NCBI RefSeq assembly: GCF_001550095.1
Contig: NZ_LRUC01000025.1
Location: 1-32,788 of the forward strand
Direction of reading: 5' to 3'
Origin: Celeribacter ethanolicus
GTDB lineage: Bacteria > Pseudomonadota > Alphaproteobacteria > Rhodobacterales > Rhodobacteraceae
Length of the DNA: 32,788 nucleotides
Shown here: piece after piece, positions 15,453 through 21,829 of the stretch
How positions within the stretch are numbered: position 1 is the stretch's first letter
Layout: each line of letters opens with the position of its first letter
The notes under the pieces: generated by a model
What the model saw: only the letters and a program-made list of their open reading frames with translations
What the model was told of the DNA's origin: nothing
The model's database searches: none
Position numbers and translations under genes: made by a program

Positions 15453-16240
15453 GACATGCCTTGGCCGCACTCTGGGTGATCTGCCTCCGCGAGGCGCTGC
15501 GCTTTCTGGGCCAGCGCGCGCGGATGCTGGCGGCGCTGGTGCGGCCGCTGGTGTGGCTCTTTGTCTTCGCGGCAGGCTTTCGTGCCGCTCTGGGCCTCTC
15601 GATCACGCCGCCGTATCAGACCTATATCTCCTATGAGACCTACATCGTGCCGGGGCTCTGCGGCATGATTTTGCTGTTCAATGGCATGCAATCCTCGCTC
15701 TCTCTGGTGATGGACCGCGAGATGGGGACGATGCGGCTGTTGCTCACGGCCCCTCTGCCGCGCTGGTGGTTGTTGAGTTGCAAGCTGATCGCAGGGGCGC
15801 TGATTTCGGTGCTTCAGGCCTATGCCTTCCTCGCCATTTGCGCGCTCTACGGCATCACATTTGCGCCTCTGGGCTATGTCACGATCCTGCCGGCGCTGTT
15901 TCTCACCGCCCTCATGGTCGGCGCCCTTGGCATCGCTTTGTCGTCCACAATCAAACAGTTGGAGAATTTCGCAGGCGTGATGAATTTCGTCATCTTTCCG
16001 ATGTTCTTCCTCTCCACCGCGCTCTATCCGCTCTGGAAAATGGCGGAGGCTTCTGCACTTTTGGAATGGATATGTCGCCTCAATCCCTTCTCTTACGGGG
16101 TAGAGAGCATAAGGTTTGCGCTCTATCTGACGCCCAATCCGCTGGCTTGGGGCGTTTGTGTGGGGGCGTCGATTGCTTTTATGGCGCTGGCGCTTTGGGG
16201 CTATGACCCAGCGAAACGGATGATCGGGCGCAAGTTCTGA
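15449..16240 (+). CDS. pedC: ABC-2-type permease, PQQ alcohol dehydrogenase system (PedC-like)
   Basis: The 263-residue inner-membrane protein has six predicted hydrophobic segments (about 28-45, 66-84, 110-132, 138-165, 175-192, 230-250). Typical ABC-2 features are SLVMDREMGTMRLLLTAPLPRWWLLSCKLIAG in part and ALYPLWKMAE near the fifth segment. It starts inside the ATPase stop codon region (ATGA overlap). Together with the upstream ATPase, propeller and binding protein it completes a PedA1A2BC-like transporter. The operon probably ends here; the next gene has its own operator. Confidence 0.88.
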   Translation: MRHALAALWVICLREALRFLGQRARMLAALVRPLVWLFVFAAGFRAALGLSITPPYQTYISYETYIVPGLCGMILLFNGMQSSLSLVMDREMGTMRLLLTAPLPRWWLLSCKLIAGALISVLQAYAFLAICALYGITFAPLGYVTILPALFLTALMVGALGIALSSTIKQLENFAGVMNFVIFPMFFLSTALYPLWKMAEASALLEWICRLNPFSYGVESIRFALYLTPNPLAWGVCVGASIAFMALALWGYDPAKRMIGRKF

Positions 16241-16243
16241 ACT

Positions 16244-16282
16244 TGCGACTTTGGTCGCAGGGGGGCTTGGACCTTTGTCTCA
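16244..16282. promoter_or_regulatory. Tandem 16-bp inverted-repeat operator, site C
   Basis: 16244-16259 is a perfect inverted repeat TGCGAC-TTTG-GTCGCA, only 3 bp after the permease stop codon. A degenerate copy 23 bp downstream (16267-16282) reads TTGGAC-CTTT-GTCTCA. The pair precedes the Sel1-repeat protein gene. Confidence 0.7.
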
Positions 16283-16332
16283 TTCGGCATCGAGGCCGTC
16301 TCTGGCATGATCGCCTTCGGGAGGACTGTCAT

Positions 16333-16896
16333 ATGAAGCGTATTTGGTTCGCGATGGCCTTCGCCGCACCGCTCTTCGCGGAAGACCTACCGATGGAGCT
16401 TGGCCCCGACACCCATGTCGACGAGCAGGGCACGCTCAACCCGCATGAGATGTCGATGGCGCAGGTGATGGAGAACATCCGCGAGGGCGACACGGGGATG
16501 GTGATCTGTTCTCAGGGCTATCTGATCACGAAATCCGGACGCCACGAATTGGCGCGCGAGCTGTTTTCCAACTGTGCGGACGCGGGCTGGACCGGGGCGA
16601 TGACCTGGATGAGCCAGCTCGATGACAACGGGCTGGGCGGGCCACAGGATCTGGAGGCCGCAGCCGAGTGGAACCGCAAGGCGGCAGAGGCGGGCGATCC
16701 GGTGGGCAAGTTCAACCACGGACTGGACCTGATGCGCGGCTGGGGCGTGCCGCGGGACGAGGCGGCGGGCCGCGCGCTTGTGGATGAGGCGGCGGACGAA
16801 GGCCTGGCCGTGGCGCAGCGGTTGCAGCGCGCGGAGTACGACCTCGACGAGGTGACGCCCGACGCCGATGAATGGCGCTATCTCAACCTGTTTTGA
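16333..16896 (+). CDS. Secreted Sel1-repeat protein
   Basis: The 187-residue protein has a short signal peptide (MKRIWFAMAFAAPLFA) and at least two Sel1/TPR-like repeats: ELARELFSNCADAGWTGAMTWMSQ, then DLEAAAEWNRKAAEAGDPVGKFNHG, then DEAAGRALVDEAADEGLAVAQRL. Such repeats serve as protein-protein scaffolds. Two cysteines (in MVICSQ and FSNCAD) might form a disulfide. The start is set by GGGAGGAC nine bases upstream of the ATG at 16333. It has its own operator (site C) and a terminator-like hairpin after it, so it is a single-gene unit of the alcohol cluster. Partner unknown; a quinoprotein or cytochrome assembly role is possible. Confidence 0.85.
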   Translation: MKRIWFAMAFAAPLFAEDLPMELGPDTHVDEQGTLNPHEMSMAQVMENIREGDTGMVICSQGYLITKSGRHELARELFSNCADAGWTGAMTWMSQLDDNGLGGPQDLEAAAEWNRKAAEAGDPVGKFNHGLDLMRGWGVPRDEAAGRALVDEAADEGLAVAQRLQRAEYDLDEVTPDADEWRYLNLF

Positions 16897-16904
16897 CGCG
16901 AAAT

Positions 16905-16943
16905 TACGACCAAAGTCGTAGAGAGCCCTCGACCAATGTCGGG
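16905..16943. promoter_or_regulatory. Tandem 16-bp inverted-repeat operator, site D (best copy)
   Basis: 16905-16920 is the perfect palindrome TACGAC-CAAA-GTCGTA. A second copy 23 bp downstream (16928-16943) reads CTCGAC-CAAT-GTCGGG and is embedded in a terminator-like hairpin. The pair lies about 100 bp upstream of the cytochrome c gene. Confidence 0.7.
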
Positions 16944-16951
16944 GGCTTTTC
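16924..16951 (+). terminator. Terminator-like hairpin after Sel1 gene
   Basis: A 10-bp stem with one G-T pair (AGCCCTCGAC at 16924-16933 and GTCGGGGGCT at 16938-16947) and a CAAT loop is followed by TTT. It fits a rho-independent terminator for the Sel1 gene, but its core is also the second operator copy. Confidence 0.6.
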
Positions 16952-17023
16952 TTGAGGCAGGTCAACCCTTTGGAGGAGGCTCTCGCGCAATGATACTTCA
17001 AACAGTCGCTTAGGAGAGACTCG

Positions 17024-17410
17024 ATGAAACCCAAATATTTCGCCGCCGCTTTGATCCCGGCACTCTTTGCAACTGTCGCCTTTGCGGGCGAATACGATGC
17101 CATCAAAACCGCCGCAGGGGCCGAGTTCTTCGACAAGGAATGCCACCGCTGCCACGCCGTCGATGCCGACCGCGCGAGCTATGGCCCGCTTTTGACCGGC
17201 GTCGTGGGGCGCCAGGCGGGGACGTTCGAGGGCTACCCCTATTCCGAGGCATTGGCCAATGCTGGTTTCGTCTGGACCAAAGGCGCGATCCGGGCCTGGA
17301 TGGAGGATAATGACGCGCTCGTTCCGGGGACGAAAATGCGCCACGTGGGCGTGAGTGATCCGACGGTGCAGGATTTCATCGTCACCTATCTGGCCTCGAT
17401 TTCCGAGTGA
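17024..17410 (+). CDS. Small class I c-type cytochrome
   Basis: The 128-residue periplasmic monoheme cytochrome has a signal peptide ending AFA-GEYD. Heme attachment is C40-H-R-C43-H44 (KECHRCHAVD), with M105 (PGTKMRHVG) as probable sixth ligand and the C-terminal helix VQDFIVTYLASIS. The fold resembles cytochrome c2/c552. It could carry electrons between the quinoprotein/PedF cytochrome and a terminal oxidase. AGGAG is upstream of the ATG. It is preceded by the best operator copy and ends 1 bp from the stop of the convergent ATPase gene. Confidence 0.92.
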   Translation: MKPKYFAAALIPALFATVAFAGEYDAIKTAAGAEFFDKECHRCHAVDADRASYGPLLTGVVGRQAGTFEGYPYSEALANAGFVWTKGAIRAWMEDNDALVPGTKMRHVGVSDPTVQDFIVTYLASISE

Positions 17411-17411
17411 T

Positions 17412-18071
17412 TTAAGCGGTGGCGCGGAGCGTGGCAGGGCAGCCGTCGAGGCACAACACCCGATCCGCCAGCCGCGCGGCCTCCGTACGGTCGTGAGTGA
17501 CTAAGAGCGTCGTCGTGCCGTGCTGCGCGCGCAGAGTCTCGAACAGCTGCATCATCTCATCGGCCAAAGTGGCGTCGAGCGACACAAAGGCCTCGTCCAT
17601 CAGCAACAGATCGGGCATGGCCGCAAAAGCGCGGGCCAGCGCGAGGCGACGTTGTTGGCCTAAAGACATCTGTTCGGGGAATTGATCGGCATGATCAGAG
17701 AGGCCGACGGCGGCGAGCCAGTCGAGCGCCTCTGCCTTGGAAATCCCGGTGGTCAGGGTGAGGTTCTGCCACGCCTTGCGCCAGGGCAAAAGCGTCGGAC
17801 TTTGAAACACAGCCGACAGCCGGGGCGGGCGGGTGATCTCGCCCTCATAGTCGCGGTGCAGCCCGGAGATGACCCGAAGTAACGTGGTTTTGCCAACCCC
17901 TGACGGGCCGGTCAGCGCAACGGTTTCGCCCGCACGGATGTCGAGCTTTACGGGGCCTAAAATCTGCGCGCCGCCGGCGGAAACAGAGCGCAGATCGAGG
18001 TGCAGCAAGGCGGCCTTCACAGGGAAAGCCGCCTCAGACCCGTCCGAGAGGATCGACAGGTCATGTCTCAT
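17412..18071 (-). CDS. NitT/TauT-type ABC transporter ATPase
   Basis: The 219-residue cytoplasmic ATPase of the SsuB/TauB/NrtD group has Walker A GPSGVGKTT (55-63), Q-loop VFQSPTLLPW, a signature that reads MSLGQQRR, Walker B LLLMDE and switch His in LVTHDRTEA. The start codon overlaps the stop of the binding-protein gene by 4 bases, so the two are translated together. No permease gene adjoins; the only candidate partner in the window is the permease at 6461-7267. Confidence 0.88.
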   Translation of the reverse strand: MRHDLSILSDGSEAAFPVKAALLHLDLRSVSAGGAQILGPVKLDIRAGETVALTGPSGVGKTTLLRVISGLHRDYEGEITRPPRLSAVFQSPTLLPWRKAWQNLTLTTGISKAEALDWLAAVGLSDHADQFPEQMSLGQQRRLALARAFAAMPDLLLMDEAFVSLDATLADEMMQLFETLRAQHGTTTLLVTHDRTEAARLADRVLCLDGCPATLRATA

Positions 18072-19051
18072 GAGGCCGGATCATAGAAGGTGCCTGCGGG
18101 CAGGGTGGTCGCTTGGCCGACCAGTTCCTCGCCGCCGAGTTTGGCCATGAGAGCAAGCATCTTGGATGCATCTTCTTCGGAGACCGGACCTTCGGCGGGA
18201 ATGCCCGCGATCCAACCGGCTTTCATGGCCTCGAATTGCGCGTCGTTTTTGACATTCATCCGCTCGCGCAACCGCTCCCAGGCCGCGTCATCTGTGGCCA
18301 AAAGCACCTTGGCTTGCCGCGAGGCGGCGGCCAGACCTTTGACCAGTTCGGGATGTTCGGCCAACACCTCGCCCCGCACCACATAGCCCAAAAGCGGCGT
18401 GTCTGGGTTGAGGCCCAGAGCCAGAGCGGCCTCAGAGGTGGAGGCCAGAAGCCGCATGCCGGAGGCTTCCATCTTGGCGCCGAAATGCCAGAAATTGATC
18501 GCGCCCTCCAGCTCACCCGAGAGCGCGGATTTGAAGATCAGCGGCGGCGCGCCGAACACCTGCTCGGTCTCAGCGGCGAGGTCCTGACCCGTCATCTGTT
18601 CGGCATAGGCGCGCAGGATCAGCCAGCTTTTGTCATTGGGTCCGCCCGCGATACCGATCTTGCCGCCTTTTAGGTCCGCAAGGGTTTGCGCAGGGCTGTC
18701 TTTCGGCACGTAGAGCCCGCCGACGGCCTTGGAATAGGGGAGGAACACATAGTCCTTGCCCTCGGCGCGTTGGGCGGCGACCCAGAGCCAATCGGCCACG
18801 ATCATATCGACTTCGCCCGCGGCAAGGGCTACGCGCGAGGCGGCGGCGCCTGCGACATCCATCGGCTCCAAGGTAAAACCCTGTGCGGTGTCAAAGCCGT
18901 TGTGGCGGATGGTGTCGACCTCCCAGGCCACGGTGCCGGACATGTAAAGCGCGGCCTTGAGCGTCGGCAGATCTTCGGCCTTGGCGGCCAGAGCGCCCGT
19001 GAGTGACATCGCCGCCGCCAGAGCGGCCAGCCCTTTGGTGAATTTCATCAT
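18068..19051 (-). CDS. NitT/TauT-type ABC transporter substrate-binding protein
   Basis: The 327-residue periplasmic binding protein (SsuA/TauA/ThiY-like) has a signal peptide ending LAAKA-EDLPTLKAALY. Typical parts are VAGAAASRVALAAGEVDMIVADW, DLKGGKIGIAGGPNDKSWLIL and AEHPELVKGLAAASRQ. It reads divergently from the PQQ dehydrogenase gene, with GGGAGGAC before the ATG and operator copies in the shared upstream region. Substrates of this family include nitrate, sulfonates and thiamine precursors; this sequence does not decide. Context suggests a need linked to quinoprotein function. Confidence 0.87.
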   Translation of the reverse strand: MMKFTKGLAALAAAMSLTGALAAKAEDLPTLKAALYMSGTVAWEVDTIRHNGFDTAQGFTLEPMDVAGAAASRVALAAGEVDMIVADWLWVAAQRAEGKDYVFLPYSKAVGGLYVPKDSPAQTLADLKGGKIGIAGGPNDKSWLILRAYAEQMTGQDLAAETEQVFGAPPLIFKSALSGELEGAINFWHFGAKMEASGMRLLASTSEAALALGLNPDTPLLGYVVRGEVLAEHPELVKGLAAASRQAKVLLATDDAAWERLRERMNVKNDAQFEAMKAGWIAGIPAEGPVSEEDASKMLALMAKLGGEELVGQATTLPAGTFYDPAS

Positions 19052-19101
19052 GTGCAGTCCTCCCTGATTTTGAGTCTAGGCCCGGCCGGGAGACCGCGAA
19101 A

Positions 19102-19177
19102 TACGACCAAAGCACAGGAGCGGTTTGAAAACCTGTTGAAAAGGACAGGTCGCAGGGGGCCTACGACCAATGGCCAA
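19102..19177. promoter_or_regulatory. Operator copies between binding-protein and PQQ dehydrogenase genes, site E
   Basis: Three partial copies: TACGAC-CAAA at 19102-19111 (left half perfect), a right half GTCGCA at 19149-19154, and TACGAC-CAAT at 19162-19171 (left half perfect). The last two are in the same 23-bp register as at the other loci. The rest of the 230-bp intergenic region shows no other clear element besides GGGAGGAA before the dehydrogenase start. Confidence 0.55.
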
Positions 19178-19281
19178 TATGCGTGATGCCTCCGCATGCC
19201 GATCATTGCGGGGTATGAGCCCTGTCCTTCGCGCCTGTCCAGCTCGGAGGATCGTGCCTTGATTTCTATGGGAGGAACAAA

Positions 19282-21048
19282 ATGAACAGGTTTGTAACGG
19301 CTGCGACGGCGGCCATCATGAGCTTTGGGCTTGCGGGCGGGGCCGTTGCCGGGGTCACCGAGGAAGACCTTTTGAACGACGCCACCACGCCGGGCGATGT
19401 GTTGACCAACGGCATGGGGCGCGATCTTCAGCGTTATTCGCCGCTCGATACGCTCAATAAGGACAACATCGAAAATCTTTTCCCGGCCTGGGCGTTCAGC
19501 TTTGGCGGTGAAAAACAGCGCGGTCAGGAAACCCAACCGCTGATCTATGACGGGGTCATGTATGTCACCGGGTCCTATTCGCGGATGTATGCGATTGATC
19601 TGAAAACCGGCGAGGAGCTTTGGCAGTATGACGCACGTCTGCCCGAAGGCATTCTGCCGTGTTGTGATGTGATCAACCGCGGTGGGGCGATTTACGGCGA
19701 CAACATCTATTTCGGCACGCTGGACGCGCGCATCGTGGCGCTCGATCTGAAGACCGGCGATGTGAAATGGAACAAGAAAATCGCCGATTATAAAGAGGGA
19801 TATTCCTACACGGCGGCGCCGCTGATCGTGAACGGGCTGGTGATCACCGGCAACTCCGGCGGCGAATTCGGCATCGTCGGCGAGGTGCAGGCCCGTGACG
19901 CGGAGACCGGCGATCTCGTGTGGACCCGTCCGGTGATCGAGGGCCATATGGGCACGCTCAATGGCGAAGAAAGCACCATGACCGGCACGCTCAATGCCAC
20001 CTGGCCGGGCGATATGTGGAAAACCGGCGGCGGCGCCACATGGCTTGGCGGCTCTTATGATGCCGATACCGACACTTTGGTCTTTGGCACCGGCAACCCG
20101 GCGCCGTGGAACTCGCATCTGCGCAATGCCGGCACGCCGACCGAAGGCAACAAAGGCGACAACCTCTATGCCGCCTCGCGTCTGGGCATCGACCCGGCCA
20201 CCGGCGAGATCAAATGGCATTTCCAGACCACGCCGCGCGAGGGCTGGGACTTTGACGGGGTGAACGAGGTCGTGGCTTTCACCGACAAGGACGGCAACAA
20301 ACGGTTCGCGACCGCCGACCGCAACGGGTTCTTCTACGTGCTGAACCGTGAAGATGGCGCTTTCGTCAATGCGACGCCGTTTGTGTCCAACATCACCTGG
20401 GCCGAGGGCATCGACGAGACGGGCCGGCCGATCTATGTCGAAGACGCGCGTCCAGGCAATCCTTTGGAGGCCGAAAAGGGCCAGATGGTGTTTTCCGTGC
20501 CGTCCTTCCTGGGGGGCAAAAACTGGATGCCGATGGCGCACAGCCAGAAGACCGGGATGTTCTACGTGCCGTCGAACGAATGGGGTATGGACATCTGGAA
20601 CGAGCCGATTTCCTACAAGAAAGGCGCGGCTTATCTTGGTGCGGGCTTTACCATCAAGCCCATCTTTGAAAGCCATATCGGCTCTTTGAAAGCCATTGAG
20701 CCGGAAACCGGCGACATCAAATGGGACTTCCAGAACGACGCACCGCTCTGGGGCGGTGTGATGACCACGGCGGGCGGCCTCGTGTTCTTCGGCACCCCTG
20801 AAGGCGAGTTCATCGCGCTGGATGACGAGACCGGTGAAAAGCTTTGGTCCTTCCAGACCGGCTCCGGCATCGTTGGCCAGCCGGTGACCTATGAGTTCGA
20901 AGGCGAGCAATATGTCACCATCGTCTCCGGCTGGGGCGGCGCGGTTCCGCTTTGGGGCGGGGAAGTGGCCAAAAAGGTCAACTACCTGAACCAGGGCGGC
21001 ACGGTCTGGACCTTTAAACTGCCGAAACAACTGGCCATGGCGAACTGA
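19282..21048 (+). CDS. exaF: PQQ-dependent alcohol dehydrogenase, probably lanthanide-dependent (ExaF/PedH type)
   Basis: The 588-residue periplasmic eight-bladed quinoprotein of the methanol/ethanol family oxidises alcohols to aldehydes (some members go on to acids) and passes electrons to cytochrome c. The signal peptide ends near [10 protein letters not shown]. Visible are the vicinal disulfide C127-C128 under PQQ ([11 protein letters not shown]), metal ligands E195 (GGEFG) and N272 (GTGNPAPW), catalytic D323 and, two residues on, D325 (GWDFDGVNE). D325 is the extra Asp that marks lanthanide-using enzymes. Sequence around CCDVINRG fits the ExaA/ExaF/PedH alcohol clade better than XoxF; the symbol is tentative. 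GGGAGGAA precedes the ATG. PQQ synthesis genes are not in the window. Confidence 0.92.
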   Translation: MNRFVTAATAAIMSFGLAGGAVAGVTEEDLLNDATTPGDVLTNGMGRDLQRYSPLDTLNKDNIENLFPAWAFSFGGEKQRGQETQPLIYDGVMYVTGSYSRMYAIDLKTGEELWQYDARLPEGILPCCDVINRGGAIYGDNIYFGTLDARIVALDLKTGDVKWNKKIADYKEGYSYTAAPLIVNGLVITGNSGGEFGIVGEVQARDAETGDLVWTRPVIEGHMGTLNGEESTMTGTLNATWPGDMWKTGGGATWLGGSYDADTDTLVFGTGNPAPWNSHLRNAGTPTEGNKGDNLYAASRLGIDPATGEIKWHFQTTPREGWDFDGVNEVVAFTDKDGNKRFATADRNGFFYVLNREDGAFVNATPFVSNITWAEGIDETGRPIYVEDARPGNPLEAEKGQMVFSVPSFLGGKNWMPMAHSQKTGMFYVPSNEWGMDIWNEPISYKKGAAYLGAGFTIKPIFESHIGSLKAIEPETGDIKWDFQNDAPLWGGVMTTAGGLVFFGTPEGEFIALDDETGEKLWSFQTGSGIVGQPVTYEFEGEQYVTIVSGWGGAVPLWGGEVAKKVNYLNQGGTVWTFKLPKQLAMAN

Positions 21049-21072
21049 GCGCCATCAGCCTTTCACATGACA

Positions 21073-21101
21073 GATGCGCCCTGTTTCGGACAGGGCGCAT
21101 C
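21073..21101. terminator. Strong hairpin between convergent genes, probable bidirectional terminator
   Basis: A perfect 12-bp stem (GATGCGCCCTGT at 21073-21084 and ACAGGGCGCATC at 21090-21101) with loop TTCGG lies between the stops of the PQQ dehydrogenase and the convergent response regulator. It lacks a proper T tract on either side. Confidence 0.65.
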
Positions 21102-21111
21102 GCCGTTTGGT

Positions 21112-21822
21112 TCAGCCCTTGGGAGAGGGGGCGGAGAATACATATCCCGCCCCATAGACCGTGCGGATGATCTTCGGGGAGCGCGGATCGTCGCGCAATT
21201 TGCGGCGCAACCGGCTGATCCGGGCATCCATGCTGCGGTCGAACGGGTCGGCGGAACGGCCCGTGGTCGCATCCAGAAGCTGGTTGCGGCTCAGGACACG
21301 TCCGGGGGCTTTGACGAAGACCTGGAGAAGTTCCGCTTCCGCAGAACTCAGCTCCACCAGATCGCCACTCTTGTGATGCAGCACGCAGGCATCGAAATCG
21401 ACCGTCCAGTCGCCGAAAGCAACGGTCTGGGCCGGGGGCTCGCCGCTGTCCCGCATCGTGCCTTCGCTGCGGCGCAACACGGCGCGGATGCGGGCGATCA
21501 TCTCGCGCGGTTCGAAAGGTTTGACGATGTAATCGTCCGCGCCGATCTCCAGCCCCAGTATCCGGTCGGAAATGCTGCTGCGCCCGCTGACGATGATCCG
21601 CGGCAGGTCGTCGGGCAGGGTGCCGTGGCGCAACAGGTTGAGACCGTCGCCATCGGGCAGGCTCAGGTCGATCAGGCACAGATCGGGGGCGTTGCGTTCC
21701 ACGGCGCGCAGGAACTCCGCCTGAAGCTGGAAACATTCGACGGTGACGCTGTAGCTTTCCAGGGACCGCGAAATGAGGCGGCAGATGTCGACATCGTCTT
21801 CGAGAAGGAAAATGCGGGTCAT
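21112..21822 (-). CDS. OmpR/PhoB-type response regulator
   Basis: The 236-residue DNA-binding regulator has a receiver domain at 1-118 with acidic residues E8-D9-D10, phosphoacceptor D52 (LIDLSLPDGDG) and K101 (IVKPFEP), and a C-terminal winged helix at about 135-230 (LSSAEAELLQVFV, VLSRNQLLD, SRLRRKLRDD, RTVYGAGYVF). It starts 7 bp after the hybrid kinase gene and is surely co-transcribed with it. Location next to the PQQ dehydrogenase makes it a second candidate regulator of the alcohol island. Its target is not known. Confidence 0.9.
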   Translation of the reverse strand: MTRIFLLEDDVDICRLISRSLESYSVTVECFQLQAEFLRAVERNAPDLCLIDLSLPDGDGLNLLRHGTLPDDLPRIIVSGRSSISDRILGLEIGADDYIVKPFEPREMIARIRAVLRRSEGTMRDSGEPPAQTVAFGDWTVDFDACVLHHKSGDLVELSSAEAELLQVFVKAPGRVLSRNQLLDATTGRSADPFDRSMDARISRLRRKLRDDPRSPKIIRTVYGAGYVFSAPSPKG

Positions 21823-21829
21823 TTGGTTT

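Noticed and set aside
19048-21030. Long open frame antisense to the PQQ dehydrogenase (about 660 codons)
   Set aside because: It is a GC-rich shadow frame: the sense strand encodes a complete recognised enzyme with all active-site residues, and the antisense product is rich in Arg, His and Pro with no known motif.
21073-21101. Hairpin after the PQQ dehydrogenase considered as an operator
   Set aside because: Position between convergent stops and the 12-bp GC-rich stem fit a terminator; it shares nothing with the TACGAC motif.
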